From Vreelandella sulfidaeris (lineage in GTDB: Bacteria; Pseudomonadota; Gammaproteobacteria; Pseudomonadales; Halomonadaceae), in assembly GCA_007182875.1 (NCBI GenBank), contig AP019514.1, positions 248,001-312,000 on the forward strand: a stretch of 64,000 nt of DNA, read 5' to 3'. Each line of letters opens with the position of its first letter. Within the stretch, counting starts at the first letter, position 1. The notes beneath the pieces were generated by a model that was not told the DNA's origin, made no database searches, and worked only from the letters and a program-made list of their open reading frames with translations. Made by a program: the position numbers and the translations under genes. This document shows, piece after piece, positions 52,614-62,807 of the stretch.

Positions 52614-54390
52614 ATGCGTGTTTTAACCTCGTCGCACACGGCGGCCCCGCTGATGATGACGCAATAGCGCCTGGTTGGATGATGCTGGGCGCGGTCAGTG
52701 TGGTGTTCCATCTTGGGTTGATTTTTTTATGGTTTAACGCCTGCACTCGTTAGCCGCCCCCACATGGCGCTGTTATTACCTTGGGTGCTGGTCTATATGG
52801 CTAACACCCGGCGCAGCGAATGAGTGGTTGGTTGCTGACAGTGCTGGGTATTGCCGCATGCGGCTATATTGCGATTAACGAGGCTGCGTTAGCCAACCAG
52901 TACGGTTTTATTGATACCCACTTACAGATGGCGATTGGACTGTTTTAATTGCTCTGGCGCTTGAGGGCGGCACGCCGGGCAATTGGCTGGCCACTCCCAC
53001 TGGTGGCCCTGCTGGCTTTGCTATACGGCGCTTTTGGCCAGTATATGCCGGGCGCCTTTGGCCATCCTGGGCTGCCGCTGCCCAGTATGGTGGGCACGTT
53101 AACCATTGCCGAGGGCGGGCTATGGGGCTCGCTTACCGGCGTCAGTGTCAGCGTTGTCGCCATTTTTGTGATTTTTGGCGCAGTGCTAAATGCCGGCGAG
53201 GCGGGCCAAGGCTTTATGAACCTGGCAAGCGCCGTCGCTGGGCGGTTTACCGGCGGAGCCGCCAAGGTGGCGGTGATTTCCTCTGCGCTAATGGGCTCTA
53301 TTTCGGGCTCGGCCTCGGCTAACGTGGCGTCCACCGGGGCGATTACCATTCCTTCCATGGTGCGCCTGCGTTATCCGCGCTCGTTAGCCGGTGCGGTAGA
53401 AGCAGTTGCCTCCTCTGGCGGACAAATCATGCCACCGCTGATGGGCGCGGGTGCGTTCGTGATGGTGGAACTGACGGGCACACCCTACACCCAGATTATG
53501 GCTGCAGCTATGCTGCCGGCAGTGCTCTATTTTTAACCGTTTGGGTCGGTATTAACGCCTATGCGACCCGGCATGACTTACAGCCTGTGGCTGAAAGCGA
53601 ACGCCCGGCGCGAAAGAGGTGGCCATTACTTCGCTGTTTTCGCGATCCCGTTCGTGCTGCTGTTAGAGCGCATCTTTAATGGCGGTTACACCCCGCAGTA
53701 CGCGGCTAGCATTGCGATTTTTGCAGGCATGGCGCTGCTATTCTTCAACGTGACGCTGCGTTTTCGTTTCCCGGTTTTGCCAGTCGGTTAGCGGTCGCCG
53801 CGATCACCGCGGGGCGTCAAATTGCGGTGATCGGGGCGATTATCCTGTGCGCTTCGCTGGTGGTGGGCGTGCTGTCGTTGACAGGGTTGGGCGTTAAAAT
53901 CACCTCAGCTATTTTATCGCTTTCCAATGACATGCTATGGCCAGCGCTGCTACTCACGGCGCTCGCCTGTTTGATTTTAGGCATGGAAGTGCCGACAACC
54001 GCCGCCTATGTGATCTGTGTCTCAGTCGCCGGCCCTGCGTTAACATCGCTGGGTTTAGAGCCGCTCTTGGCGCACCTGTTCGTCTTTTGGTACGCGCTGC
54101 TTTCGACGATTACGCCGCCGGTGTGTGGCGGTGTGTTTATCGCCGCGGGGATGGTGGGCGAGAACTGGCTCAAAGTCGCCTTCAAGGCCATGGCGTTAGG
54201 GATCGGACTATATATCATTCCCTTGGCGATGGTCGCCAACCCAGAAATAATTCGGCTGGCGTTCAACCCTGCAGGTGCCTTGTTTGACGCATTGAAAGTG
54301 GCGATTGGCTTGGGTGCCATCTCTTACGGTGTTATTGCGCATAAAGCGCTATGGCAGCGAGGCGCACTGTCGCGGCGGGGACCCTTCTGA
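52614..54390 (+). CDS. TRAP transporter fused permease, DctQM-type (frameshifted)
   Basis: A polytopic permease of about 600 aa fusing the small (4TM) and large (12TM) TRAP subunits, the usual partner of TAXI receptors. The large domain has PGAFGHPGLPLPSMVGTL, ISSALMGSISGSASANVASTGAITIPSM, SSGGQIMPPLMGAGAFVM and CLILGMEVPTTAAYVI, all hallmark TRAP segments. The start ATG 52614 is tentative. Breaks are near 52665, 52727, 52817, 52947, 53537, 53615 and 53778. Confidence 0.87.
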
Positions 54391-54411
54391 TTTTCATGAT
54401 CTAGTTCTGCT

Positions 54412-54970
54412 TTAAGTGTCAGCCTCCAGGCGTAGCGAAGAAGACGCCGGCAGTGGGGTGGTGGCAAACATCACCCAGGTATCTAGCGCGGGGCCCAGCG
54501 ACTGCATCAATCGCAACTGATTGGGTGCCTGCTCGAGTACTTCTGCGGCGCAAATGCCTGCTTCATAACGCCCAGCGAGCAGGCCCTCTGCCACTGCTAC
54601 TGTGGTAGGGGCCTCAATAATCTCTATGTATTCCGTTAAGTCAGTGTAATAGCGTGTCGCTGGTTGCAGGGCCACCTGGGTGGGCTGGGTAATGGCACGT
54701 TGTGCAATCAATGCCAGTGGCTTGCTGCCTGCAATAAACGTATCCACTGGGAAGACACGATGCATATAGCGACCCACACAATCACTGTGGGCCGGGTGAG
54801 CAGTACACTGCAGTACATGGCTGGCTTGCCCTGCAAGGGAGAGCCTGGAAGGCGTCTTCAAACTGGGTGAATAGTGTCACGCTACCTTTGCCTGAGCCGC
54901 GTCTCGTTAAATAACGTTTAGCAATCAGTTCGTGGTTATTGCCACTAGGTCCTAGGGTTGCAATGTACAC
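54412..54970 (-). CDS. Prephenate dehydratase-fold protein (frameshifted)
   Basis: A stand-alone protein of about 185 aa. It begins MYIATLGPSGNNHELIAKRYL, like the start of prephenate dehydratase domains (TLGPxGTxxE), and continues with TFIAGSKPLALIAQRAI and EAPTTVAVAEGLLAGRYEAGICAAEV, like the second lobe. There is no ACT regulatory domain. The catalytic Thr-Arg-Phe motif of true PheA is not visible. It may be closer to BacA-type prephenate decarboxylases or be a binding protein. One break at about 54845. Confidence 0.55.
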
Positions 54971-55016
54971 GGTATTCCTTATTCATCAGGAATGGCCAAA
55001 CAATTGAGCCAAAAAC

Positions 55017-55967
55017 CTAAAAGATCGTAAAGCTGAGTGCTATATAGGCCGCATAACCGGCGAGTAATGCGGCCCCTTCCCAACGAGATAGGCGCATGCC
55101 GGTATACAAAAACAGCACCAGTATGCCGGCGGCACCTAGCATGACCCACTGGTCAAACAGGGCTACGCGTGATGCAAGGGGCAGCGGCTGTAAAAATGCT
55201 GAAATGCCCAGGATGCCCAGCAGGTTGAAAATATTACTGCCAAGGATATTACCCACGGCGACATCGGCATGACGGCGCAATGCAGCAATCACCGATACGG
55301 CCATTTCAGGTAGCGATGTGCCAACGGCGACAATGGTTAAGCCGATTACCGCCTCGGAAATGCCCATGGCAGGCCAGACCAATGGCGCCAAACAGCAGCA
55401 ACTGTGAACCGCCAATTAGCATGCCCAAACCGACTACTAGCGCGATGGCAATCATCCAGCCTGTGGTGGGGAGCTTGGTCATTTCTTCGGCTTCCGAAGC
55501 GTGCATCTCCGCGGCGGGAACGTGCTGACGGCTTTCGCTAATGTATGCCCACACAAGATAACCGACGAGTCCTGCTAAAAAAATTCCCGCATCAATGCGT
55601 CCCAATGCGCCGCCGAATGAGAGGCCAATAAACAGTAGGCTGGCCAGTACCACCACCAGGCCATCCCGGCGCAGCGCTAATGGTTGAACTACCATTGGGC
55701 AAATAACGGCGCACATGCCCAAAATCAATAAGATGTTGCCGATATTGCTGCCAACAATATTACCCACAGCAATGTCCGGTTGTTGATTAATAGCGGCATC
55801 AACCGGACGACAAGTTCCGGAGCTGAGGTGCCAAAACCAACCACTACAAGCCCTGTGAGCAGTGGCGAAACCCCACTCTTCGTGCGCCAGCCACCGCGCC
55901 GCGAATAAGCGACTCTCCCAAGGGTTAAAAGCGCGATACCTGCTAATAAACTGAGTCCATATAGCAT
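55017..55967 (-). CDS. Calcium/sodium antiporter, CaCA (YrbG-like) family (frameshifted)
   Basis: A ten-helix cation exchanger of about 316 aa with the two inverted alpha repeats: PLLTGLVVVGFGTSAPELVVRL, followed by VGNIVGSNIGNILLILG, and IGLTIVAVGTSLPEMAVSVI, followed by VGNILGSNIFNLLGILG. The start is ATG 55967 (MLYGLSLLAGIALLTLG) with GAGG upstream. Breaks are near 55410, 55762 and 55905. A central acidic loop (HASEAEEMTKLP) faces the cytosol. Confidence 0.88.
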
Positions 55968-56333
55968 TTCCAAAACCTCATCCAGAGTACTCGCCAAGCC
56001 GCTATTAATGCGGGGTTTGCTTGGCTAGTAGAGCGCGCTAGGCGGTCGGATTAATGGTGCCCAGCTCACTGCCAAGATTACTGCTTTTTAGTAATTTGCG
56101 CTGTTTATAAACGTTTATAAAAGGCTGGTCGGCAAATTAAAAATACAAAAGCTTTGACCTGTTTGTACATACGTGGCAAGGTGTGCGCAGTTAGTAAGTT
56201 AGCAAGCAAGCATGGTTCCAGAAACATTCGAATTCTTTCGGTAGTCTGTAATTGTATTCCTTGTTCTACTCACTATTTATCTGGGTAATACCAGGAATTT
56301 TACAATTCGCGATTAGCGAGAAGGATTTATATC
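55968..56333. promoter_or_regulatory. Upstream region and probable long leader of the cold-shock gene
   Basis: About 365 bases without a coding signal. Part must hold the divergent promoter of the CaCA gene. The rest is AT-rich and likely includes the long 5' leader usual for cspA-type mRNAs. A GAAGGA ribosome-binding site is at about 56319. I did not find an unambiguous cold box. Confidence 0.45.
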
Positions 56334-56538
56334 ATGGCAACTGGCACAGTTAAGTGGTTCAACGATTCTAAAGGTTTTGGCTTCATCGCACCGTCTGACG
56401 GCAGCGACGACGTTTTGCTCATTTTTCTGAAATTCAGTCTGATGGCTTCAAAACTCTGCCTGAAGGCGCTAACGTTTCTTTGACGTTACCCAAGGTCAGA
56501 AAGGCCTTCAAGCATCAAACATTAAGCTGCTTTCTTAA
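56334..56538 (+). CDS. Cold-shock protein, CspA family (frameshifted)
   Basis: A small OB-fold RNA/DNA-binding protein that begins [20 protein letters not shown] with RNP1 KGFGFI. The frame is lost twice: near 56416, where gttttgc needs one more T to read V-F-A-H-F (RNP2), and near 56488, where tctttgac needs one more T to read S-F-D-V. Corrected, it ends [15 protein letters not shown] [13 protein letters not shown] and is 69 aa. The fragments are so short that automatic callers would miss this gene. Confidence 0.93.
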
Positions 56539-56559
56539 TCCCAGCGATTATTTAAGTTC

Positions 56560-56578
56560 TCGAATCGTTTAGATTCGA
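56560..56578 (+). terminator. Hairpin after the cold-shock gene
   Basis: Arms tcgaatc and gattcga with a 5-base loop lie 22 bases after the csp stop. No T-run follows, so termination efficiency is uncertain. Confidence 0.5.
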
Positions 56579-56723
56579 TGATCAGCCCACGCGGGGCCCG
56601 ATGCGTTTGTGAGTTCACAAGAACCGCCGTAGCCATCATTGCTGTATCCGCTGTCGGTCATCGCTCCCCCCCGTTATCTCTTTCCTAACACCATCTGTAT
56701 GCCTTTATAAAACAGCTTGATTA

Positions 56724-56747
56724 AATGATATGTTATATTGTATCTTT
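56724..56747 (+). promoter_or_regulatory. Candidate Zur-type operator upstream of zinT
   Basis: The segment around gatatgttatattgtatc has dyad symmetry (gata...tata...tatc) and resembles the Zur consensus core TGTTATANTATAAC at most but not all positions. It lies about 35 bases before the likely zinT start, where Zur represses zinT in enterobacteria. This is a match by eye and needs a matrix score. Confidence 0.45.
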
Positions 56748-56780
56748 TTGCTGCTGTTATTTCACAAGGGAGAAAGCAAG

Positions 56781-57544
<764 letters not shown>

Positions 57545-57690
57545 GCTGTATTAAGCATACGGTAATGATTGAAAAGCGCTGGCTATCATGCCAGCGCTTT
57601 GTTGTTATGGGCACTGTTAAAATAGGATTCAGGACAGATCGACGGCACACTTTCCGTATGGTTTTACCAATTGTCATAGGGCCATTCATT

Positions 57691-58086
57691 ATGCGCTTGT
57701 CTGCACTTTTATTGTTATTGGGTTGTTGGTCTCAAGCAGCTTTGCCTATGCGGGCGATAGGTGTGATAACGCGACTACCAGGCTGAGCTCACTGAATGCT
57801 CGGCGCAGGCCTATCACACAGCTGACGATGCGCTAAATGAAGCCTACCAAGTGCTGGTAGACCAACTGAGTAACAACGTCGCGTCATTGGAAAGCTTAGA
57901 GCCGCCCAGCGGGCGTGGATCGGTTTTCGCGATGCCGAGTGTGCGTTTGAAAGTAGCGCTGTTGAAGGCGGCAGCGCCCAGCCGATGATACGCAATCGCT
58001 GTCTTGAAAGTGTGACCCAGGCGCGCACACAAACACTGCTTGAGCATGCCCGCTGTGAAGAGGGAGAACTTAGCTGCCCGCGCTAA
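57691..58086 (+). CDS. LprI-like lysozyme-inhibitor family protein, DUF1311 (frameshifted)
   Basis: A small secreted protein of about 131 aa. The leader MRLSALLLLLG continues, in corrected frame, to a cleavage site near A-Y-A-G-D. The mature part has DRCDNATTQAELTECSAQAYHTADDALNEAYQVL and RAWIGFRDAECAFES, then NRCLESVTQARTQTL. The spaced cysteines and the W-x-x-F/Y-R-D-A-x-C motif define the DUF1311/LprI family. Breaks are at about 57725 and 57897. It probably sits in the periplasm. Confidence 0.83.
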
Positions 58087-58115
58087 GTGAGATAAGAGAT
58101 TTCGTCGTGAAACGG

Positions 58116-58139
58116 AAAAGCACCTGAGGGTGCTTTTTT
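58116..58139 (+). terminator. Rho-independent terminator
   Basis: The stem aaaagcacc/ggtgctttttt with a short loop and six-T run lies 30 bases after the LprI-like gene stop. Confidence 0.92.
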
Positions 58140-58315
58140 CGAATGGTAGCCGGTGAGATATCCCATACTTTCTGGGGGCAAAGCATGGTTTTTCACCTTG
58201 TTGTGTACGCCATATGGCCGCTTCGGGTACGTTATGCCGACTGCTTGAGTGATTAAAGCGCTGAGCGGAAGGTGATACGTATCAAGCTGAATAAGCAACC
58301 ATTTAGGAGAAGGGC

Positions 58316-59674
58316 ATGGGGCTGGTCTTAATATTGTTAATCGTAGTGGGGTTTATTGTGCTAGCCACCAGCAGGTGGAAAGTACATCCCTTCCTAGCAC
58401 TGCTGGGTGCTGCTTTTATCGCGGCCTTCGCTTACCGGTTACCCATTGACTCGATTGTCAGCACGATTACCTCAGGGTTTGGGGGCATTCTCGGCTACAT
58501 AGGTTTGGTCATCGTGTTGGGCACCATTATCGGGGTGATCTTGGAAAAAGCGGGGCGGCCATCACCATGGCTGATTTCATTATCGCGCGAATAGGTGACC
58601 GCTTTCCTACGCTGACGATGTCGATGATTGGCTATATCGTCTCGATCCCGGTTTTTTGCGATTCCGGCTTTATCATTCTCAATTCGCTCAAGGAGTCGCT
58701 CGCCAAAAGCTGCATACCTCCTCAATTACGATGAGTGTGGCTCTCGCCACCGGCCTGTATGCCACGCACACCTTCGTTCCACCAACGCCGGGCCCTATTG
58801 CGGCGGCAGGCAACCTGGGGCTTGAGTCGAATCTTGGACTGGTAATTGCTGCAGGTATTCCCATAGCCGCCGTTGCCGCCATTGCCGGTATGCTCTGGGC
58901 AAAGCGTTTTGCACATACCGACCCTGACGTGCACGACACACCCCAGCATACTGATGACCAGTGGCAGGACTGGGAAGCGCTCAAGGCCAGCTACGGCCGT
59001 CTGCCTGGGCCTATGGCAGCATTCGCGCCTATCATTGTGCCTATCCTTTTGATCTGTATCGGTACGCTTGCCCGCCTGCCGACAGCGCCTGTTGGCGACG
59101 GGGCGGTAATGGACATTCTCAGCCTGCTCGGGCAGCCGCTAACGGCCCTGCTGATCGGTCTGCTGCTTTCCTGCACGCTGCTGAAAAGTGACGATAGGAT
59201 CGCTGAGTTCAGCGAACGTATCAGCGAAGGCATTCTGGCGGCGGCGCCCATTTTGCTGATTACCGGTGCTGGTGGTGCCTTTGGGGCCGTGCTCAGCGCT
59301 TCGCCATTGGGTGACTACCTGGGCAACACGCTCTCCACGCTGGGTATCGGTATCTTGATGCCGTTTATCGTATCGGCCGGGCTGAAGTCGGCGCAGGGCT
59401 CTTCTACAGTGGCGCTTGTGACGACATCTGCGCTGGTTGCCCCATGCTGGACTCGTTAGGGCTGGGTAGCGATATCGGGCGTACGCTCACGGTAATGGCC
59501 ATCGGCGCAGGTGCCATGACGGTCTCGCATGCCAACGACAGTTTCTTCTGGGTCGTCTCGCGCTTCAGCCGCATGAGCGTAGGGCTTGCCTACCGAGCAC
59601 AGACGATGGCAACCCTCGTTCAGGGTGTTACCGCGATGCTACTAGTGTATGGGCTATCGCTGGTATTGTTGTAA
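58316..59674 (+). CDS. GntP-family gluconate/carboxylate:H+ symporter (frameshifted)
   Basis: A twelve-helix permease of about 453 aa. It starts MGLVLILLIVVGFIVLATSRWKVHPFLALL with an AGGAGA site, and has GFGGILGYIGLVIVLGTIIGVILEKAG, VFCDSGFIILNSL, THTFVPPTPGPIAAAGNLG and KSAQGSSTVALVTTSALVAP, the GntP/GntT family signatures. Breaks are near 58557, 58710 and 59443. Typical substrates are gluconate, fructuronate or glycerate. No catabolic gene is adjacent, so the substrate is open. Confidence 0.9.
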
Positions 59675-59828
59675 ATCGTACTGACTGCTTTAAATCGTTA
59701 ACGCCCCTGACCACTCGAAATGGTGTGGCCAGGGGCCAATACGTATACAGCCATGGTTGCTTAGGATTCGCGGAGTTTCTATCACAGGCTGAGTGTCTAT
59801 CTGAATAGTTTTCTCATATCCGAGACAC

Positions 59829-59853
59829 AAAAAGCACCTAAAGGTGCTTGATT
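59829..59853 (-). terminator. Terminator of ssrA
   Basis: On the minus strand the stem aagcacct/aggtgctt with a T5 run lies 13 bases beyond the tmRNA 3' end. Confidence 0.88.
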
Positions 59854-59865
59854 TGTAGGGGTGTC

Positions 59866-60244
59866 TGGTGGAGGCGGCGGGAATTGAACCCGCGTCCGCC
59901 AGCACGCGCCTATTGGCTCTACATGCTTAGATTTCGTCATTTGTTTTAACGCGACTGACTCCGACGATCAGGATTCAGCCACGCGAGCCTTCTAAAGTTT
60001 AACGGTTGGCGAGAAGACACCACCAACCGCGGTCCTATCAGCTTTAGCTCATATCCCCGCAGTGATGAATAGGCACATCACCTTGGGGCCAGGCAAGAAG
60101 CTAACAGTGTTTAAGCTGCTAGCGCGCCTTGAGCGTAGTTTTCGTCATTTGCGACTATTTTTCGTGATGTGGGATTTACGAGATACATCACGCTCTCGGC
60201 ATGCACCGCAAGGGTTGTCACCGGCGTCGAAACCATGTCGCCCC
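59866..60244 (-). ncRNA. ssrA: Transfer-messenger RNA (tmRNA)
   Basis: The 379-base RNA rescues stalled ribosomes with SmpB. On the minus strand its 5' end reads ggggcgacatggtttcgacg and its 3' end carries the T-arm ggttcaattcccgcc and encoded CCA; the two ends pair as a tRNA-Ala-like acceptor. The tag reading frame at 60152-60111 encodes ANDENYAQGALAA followed by TAA. The pseudoknot region around ccgcggttggtgg...ccaacc is visible. smpB lies 55 bases upstream in the same orientation. Confidence 0.97.
60111..60152 (-). other. tmRNA proteolysis-tag reading frame
   Basis: Thirteen sense codons plus TAA encode ANDENYAQGALAA. The last residues LAA are the ClpXP/ClpAP degron. The resume codon is GCA. 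Confidence 0.95.
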
Positions 60245-60299
60245 TGATTACAGATGAGCATTCTAACGTGCTCACAGCTAATTGACCAGTTATGCCTTG

Positions 60300-60779
60300 T
60301 TATGTTCCCGCATAATTCGACCTTTTGGCGACTCCAGTCGCGATCTTTTCGGTGGCGCGCTTGTCATGCAGCTGTTTACCGGTGACCAGCGCCAGCTCGC
60401 ACTTTTACCTTATTGCGCTTCCAGTAAAGTTTTAGAGGTACACAGGTGTGGCCTTTGTCCTGGGTGATCGAAAGATCTTGGCGATCTCTTTGCGATGCAG
60501 CAGCAATTTACGCGTGCGGGTAGGGTCGGCAATTTCATGGGTGCTTGCCGTGTTGAGCGGCATGATGTGGCTGCCCAGCAGAAAAGCCTCGCCATTGCGT
60601 ACCAAAATATAGGTGTCGGTAAGCTGGGCTTTGCCAGCACGCAAGCTTTTCACTTCCCAGCCAGCCAGCGACAATCCTGCCTCGAAGGTCTCATCGATAT
60701 GGTATTCAAACCGTGCCTTCTTATTTTGGGCGATAACGCTGCTACCGGGGCCCTTACTATTACCTTTCTTAGTGGCCAT
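60300..60779 (-). CDS. smpB: SsrA-binding protein SmpB (frameshifted)
   Basis: SmpB binds tmRNA and brings it to stalled ribosomes. It begins [38 protein letters not shown], then [31 protein letters not shown] and [12 protein letters not shown]. The frame is lost near 60470, and again near 60440 and 60405. The corrected C-terminus runs [17 protein letters not shown] and ends N-Y-A-G-T at 60300, giving 158-160 aa. Its stop is 55 bases before ssrA on the same strand. Confidence 0.93.
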
Positions 60780-60904
60780 GGAACCTCATAATTAATCTGT
60801 CAGTGGCATCCCCTTCGTTATTTGGGAGGCGTGATACCATTTAAGGTCTGAAATAATGTTTCCCATGATACGCTTTGAGCACTGTGAAGTCAGCGGAGAG
60901 GTCA

Positions 60905-61337
60905 ATGCCAACCGTCAATCGTTCCGCCTTGGTGCGGCACACCCCCAAAAGATGTTCGATCTGGTCAACGACTTCGAGCGCTACCCGGAGTTTTTGCCTG
61001 GATGCCGTCATGCGCGCTTGATTGAGCATGATGAAGCGCACCTGATCGGCGAAATGACCCTGGGTCGCGCCGGCGTCGAGCAAACCATCACCACGCGCAA
61101 CGACCTTTTGCGCCCGAGCGTATTGAGCTTTCGTTGGTAAAAGGACCGTTCAAACGTCTAAAAGGTCGCTGGCTGTTTATCCCCATGGGAGAGGGCGCCT
61201 GCAAGGTCAGTTTAGAAATGGAGTTTGAATTCGCCAACCGGCTGCTCGGTATGGCCTTCGGAAAGCTTTTTCAGCAAATAGCTGGGCAGCTGGTCGATGC
61301 CTTCACCAAGCGCGCTAACGAGCTGTATGGCCGTTGA
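60905..61337 (+). CDS. ratA: RatA / Coq10-like START-domain protein (frameshifted)
   Basis: A helix-grip protein of about 144 aa, in E. coli reported as a translation inhibitor and related to ubiquinone-binding Coq10. The start ATG 60905 (MPTVNRSALVRHTPK) follows GGAGAGG. It has MFDLVNDFERYPEFLPGCRHARLIEH and VKGPFKRLKGRWLFIPMGEGACKVSLEMEFEF. The frame breaks near 60953 (A4 for A5) and near 61128. It overlaps rnfH, the standard ratA-rnfH pair opposite smpB. Confidence 0.92.
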
Positions 61338-61644
61338 AACGCTAACGGTTGAAGTGGCTTTTGCATTGCCGTCTAAGCAGCGCATAGTGGCTCTGCGCGT
61401 GCCGGAGGGCACCACCGCACGCCAAGCTGTTGCCTTGGCTGATCTACCGACACTATTCCCTGAGCTGCCTGATACTACATTCTCTCAGGCACCTCTAGGG
61501 ATCTTCGGTAAAGCACTACGCGACCCTGACACTTACCTGTTGTGTGCAGGTGATCGCGTAGAAGTCTACCGGCCGCTGGCCATCGACCCAAAGGTCGCTC
61601 GTTTAGAGCGTGCAAAGCGGCAAGCGAACGACCCAGGGCGGTAA
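61327..61644 (+). CDS. rnfH: RnfH family ubiquitin-like protein
   Basis: An intact 105-aa protein (MAVETLTVEVAFALPSKQRIVALRV) with the beta-grasp pattern, FSQAPLGIFGKALRDPDTYLLCAGDRVEVYRPLAIDPKVAR, the RnfH signature. ATG 61327 lies inside the end of ratA, so translation is coupled. Role in the cell is poorly defined. Confidence 0.92.
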   Translation: MAVETLTVEVAFALPSKQRIVALRVPEGTTARQAVALADLPTLFPELPDTTFSQAPLGIFGKALRDPDTYLLCAGDRVEVYRPLAIDPKVARLERAKRQANDPGR

Positions 61645-61651
61645 GCGTGCT

Positions 61652-62109
61652 TTAAGGCTGTGACACGGGCTGCGCACTTGGTGGTATCGGCGTCTGGGTG
61701 CTCTCTTCTGGTAATGCATCCATGGGATCAACGCCTTCCGTTGCTGGCCCCATGCTGCTCTCACCCTCAAGCGGCAAATCTTCGGAGAAATCACCTTCTT
61801 GCTCAATGTTCGCCAAACGGCCCTGAGGGTCGAAGGTGAGCGTGACGCGGCGTTGCTCTACACCGCCATACGCTTTGTCTAAACGGAACACATAGTCCCA
61901 TTGACTGGCATCAAAAGGCGCTTCTAGCAGCGGCCTACCCATCACATAAGTGACCTGCTCCCGAGTCATGCCGGGCTGAAGTTGGCTGACCATCTCCTGT
62001 GTCACTAGGTTGCCTTGGGGAATGTCGCGCTTGTACACGCCAACGTAGCTGCAGCCACTAACAACGGTCAGGGCAACGGAGAGCGTGATGATTCGAGTCA
62101 ATTTTGCAT
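61652..62109 (-). CDS. bamE: Outer membrane assembly lipoprotein BamE
   Basis: A lipoprotein of the BAM complex that inserts outer-membrane beta-barrels. The signal peptide ends with lipobox V-S-G-C. It then has GVYKRDIPQGNLVTQEMVSQLQPGMTREQVTYVMGRPLL and WDYVFRLDKAYGGVEQRRVTLTFD, the BamE fold, and a Pro/Ser/Glu-rich C-terminal extension. A TTG at 62101 opens the frame, but ATG 62109 with one A added near 62103 gives M-Q-K-L-T-R and is probably the real start. Divergent from fur. Confidence 0.93.
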
Positions 62110-62181
62110 TTGGGCCTATTCTTCACTATCGTGGTTTCGGTTGATCATACCCGACCTAACCTGTTACTGCGAAGAGCGACC

Positions 62182-62633
62182 ATGGCCGATCAGAACCATG
62201 AATTGCGCAAAGCCGGTCTAAAAGTGACCCTGCCGCGCGTCAAGATACTTCAGATTCTCGAAAATGTTTCGGGTCAGCACCACCTTAGCGCGGAAGAAGT
62301 GTACAAAACACTGATTGATGCGGGCGAAGATGTTGGCCTGGCGACTGTATACCGCGTATTGACTCAGTTTGAGTCAGCGGGTTTGGTTATTCGTCATAAT
62401 TTTGACGGTGGCCATGCAGTTTTGAGATGACCCAAGAGGATCACCATGACCACATGGTGTGCCTTGAAAGCGGTGAGATCATCGAGTTTGTCGATGAAAT
62501 CATCGAGCGTCGTCAGCAAGAGATCGCTGAAGAGCATGGCTACGAACTAGTGGATCATGCGCTGGTGCTTTATGTGCGTCCCCGTGGATCAGATGTGACG
62601 CGCCAAGACAGCGGGCCGACGAATAGAAAATAA
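62182..62633 (+). CDS. fur: Ferric uptake regulator Fur (frameshifted)
   Basis: The iron-responsive repressor. It begins MADQNHELRKAGLKVTLPRVKILQILE, with the winged helix LSAEEVYKTLIDAGEDVGLATVYRVLTQFESAGLV. The frame breaks near 62418, where T4 should be T5 to read H-A-V-F-E. The second half has DHHDHMVC with the metal-binding histidines, ESGEIIEF and a His/Asp-poor tail. Only one Cys is seen, so a structural Cys4 zinc site is absent. 150 aa. Convergent with recN. Confidence 0.94.
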
Positions 62634-62674
62634 TGTTCGTGGGTCGACACAGTAGCCGTGGATAAGACGTATAA

Positions 62675-62738
62675 GCGTCCCTGGTCTACTTGGCAAATTC
62701 GCTATTAATGGAATTCGCCAAGTAGGCAGGGGCGTTTT
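62675..62738. terminator. Long hairpin terminator between fur and recN
   Basis: A stem of about 25 pairs runs from gcgtccctgg...ctacttggc through an inner aattc/gaatt pair to gccaagtag...caggggcgtttt. It lies 40 bases after the fur stop and has a T4 run on the plus strand. Confidence 0.85.
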
Positions 62739-62739
62739 G

Positions 62740-62784
62740 TTGTGCTGGATATAATTGTGCTGGATATAGTTGTGTTGATGTAAC
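62740..62784. repeat. Three tandem 15-bp repeats
   Basis: Two copies of ttgtgctggatata(a/g) are followed by a degenerate third, ttgtgttgatgtaac. They lie between the fur terminator and the end of recN and have no evident coding role. Confidence 0.7.
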
Positions 62785-62799
62785 TGCGATATCGCAGTT
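62782..62799. repeat. Perfect 18-bp palindrome
   Basis: aactgcgatatcgcagtt is its own reverse complement. It lies eight bases past the recN stop (recN is on the minus strand) and overlaps the last 15-bp repeat. It has no T-run. It may be part of recN termination or a protein site. Confidence 0.65.
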
Positions 62800-62807
62800 C
62801 TCGCTTA

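Noticed and set aside
59675..60300. Integrated element at the tmRNA 3' end
   Set aside because: No duplicated 3' segment, integrase or foreign gene content is visible; GntP and smpB flank it normally.
62782..62799. LexA box for recN
   Set aside because: CTG and CAG are separated by eight bases, not ten, and the site is at the 3' end of recN, not its promoter.
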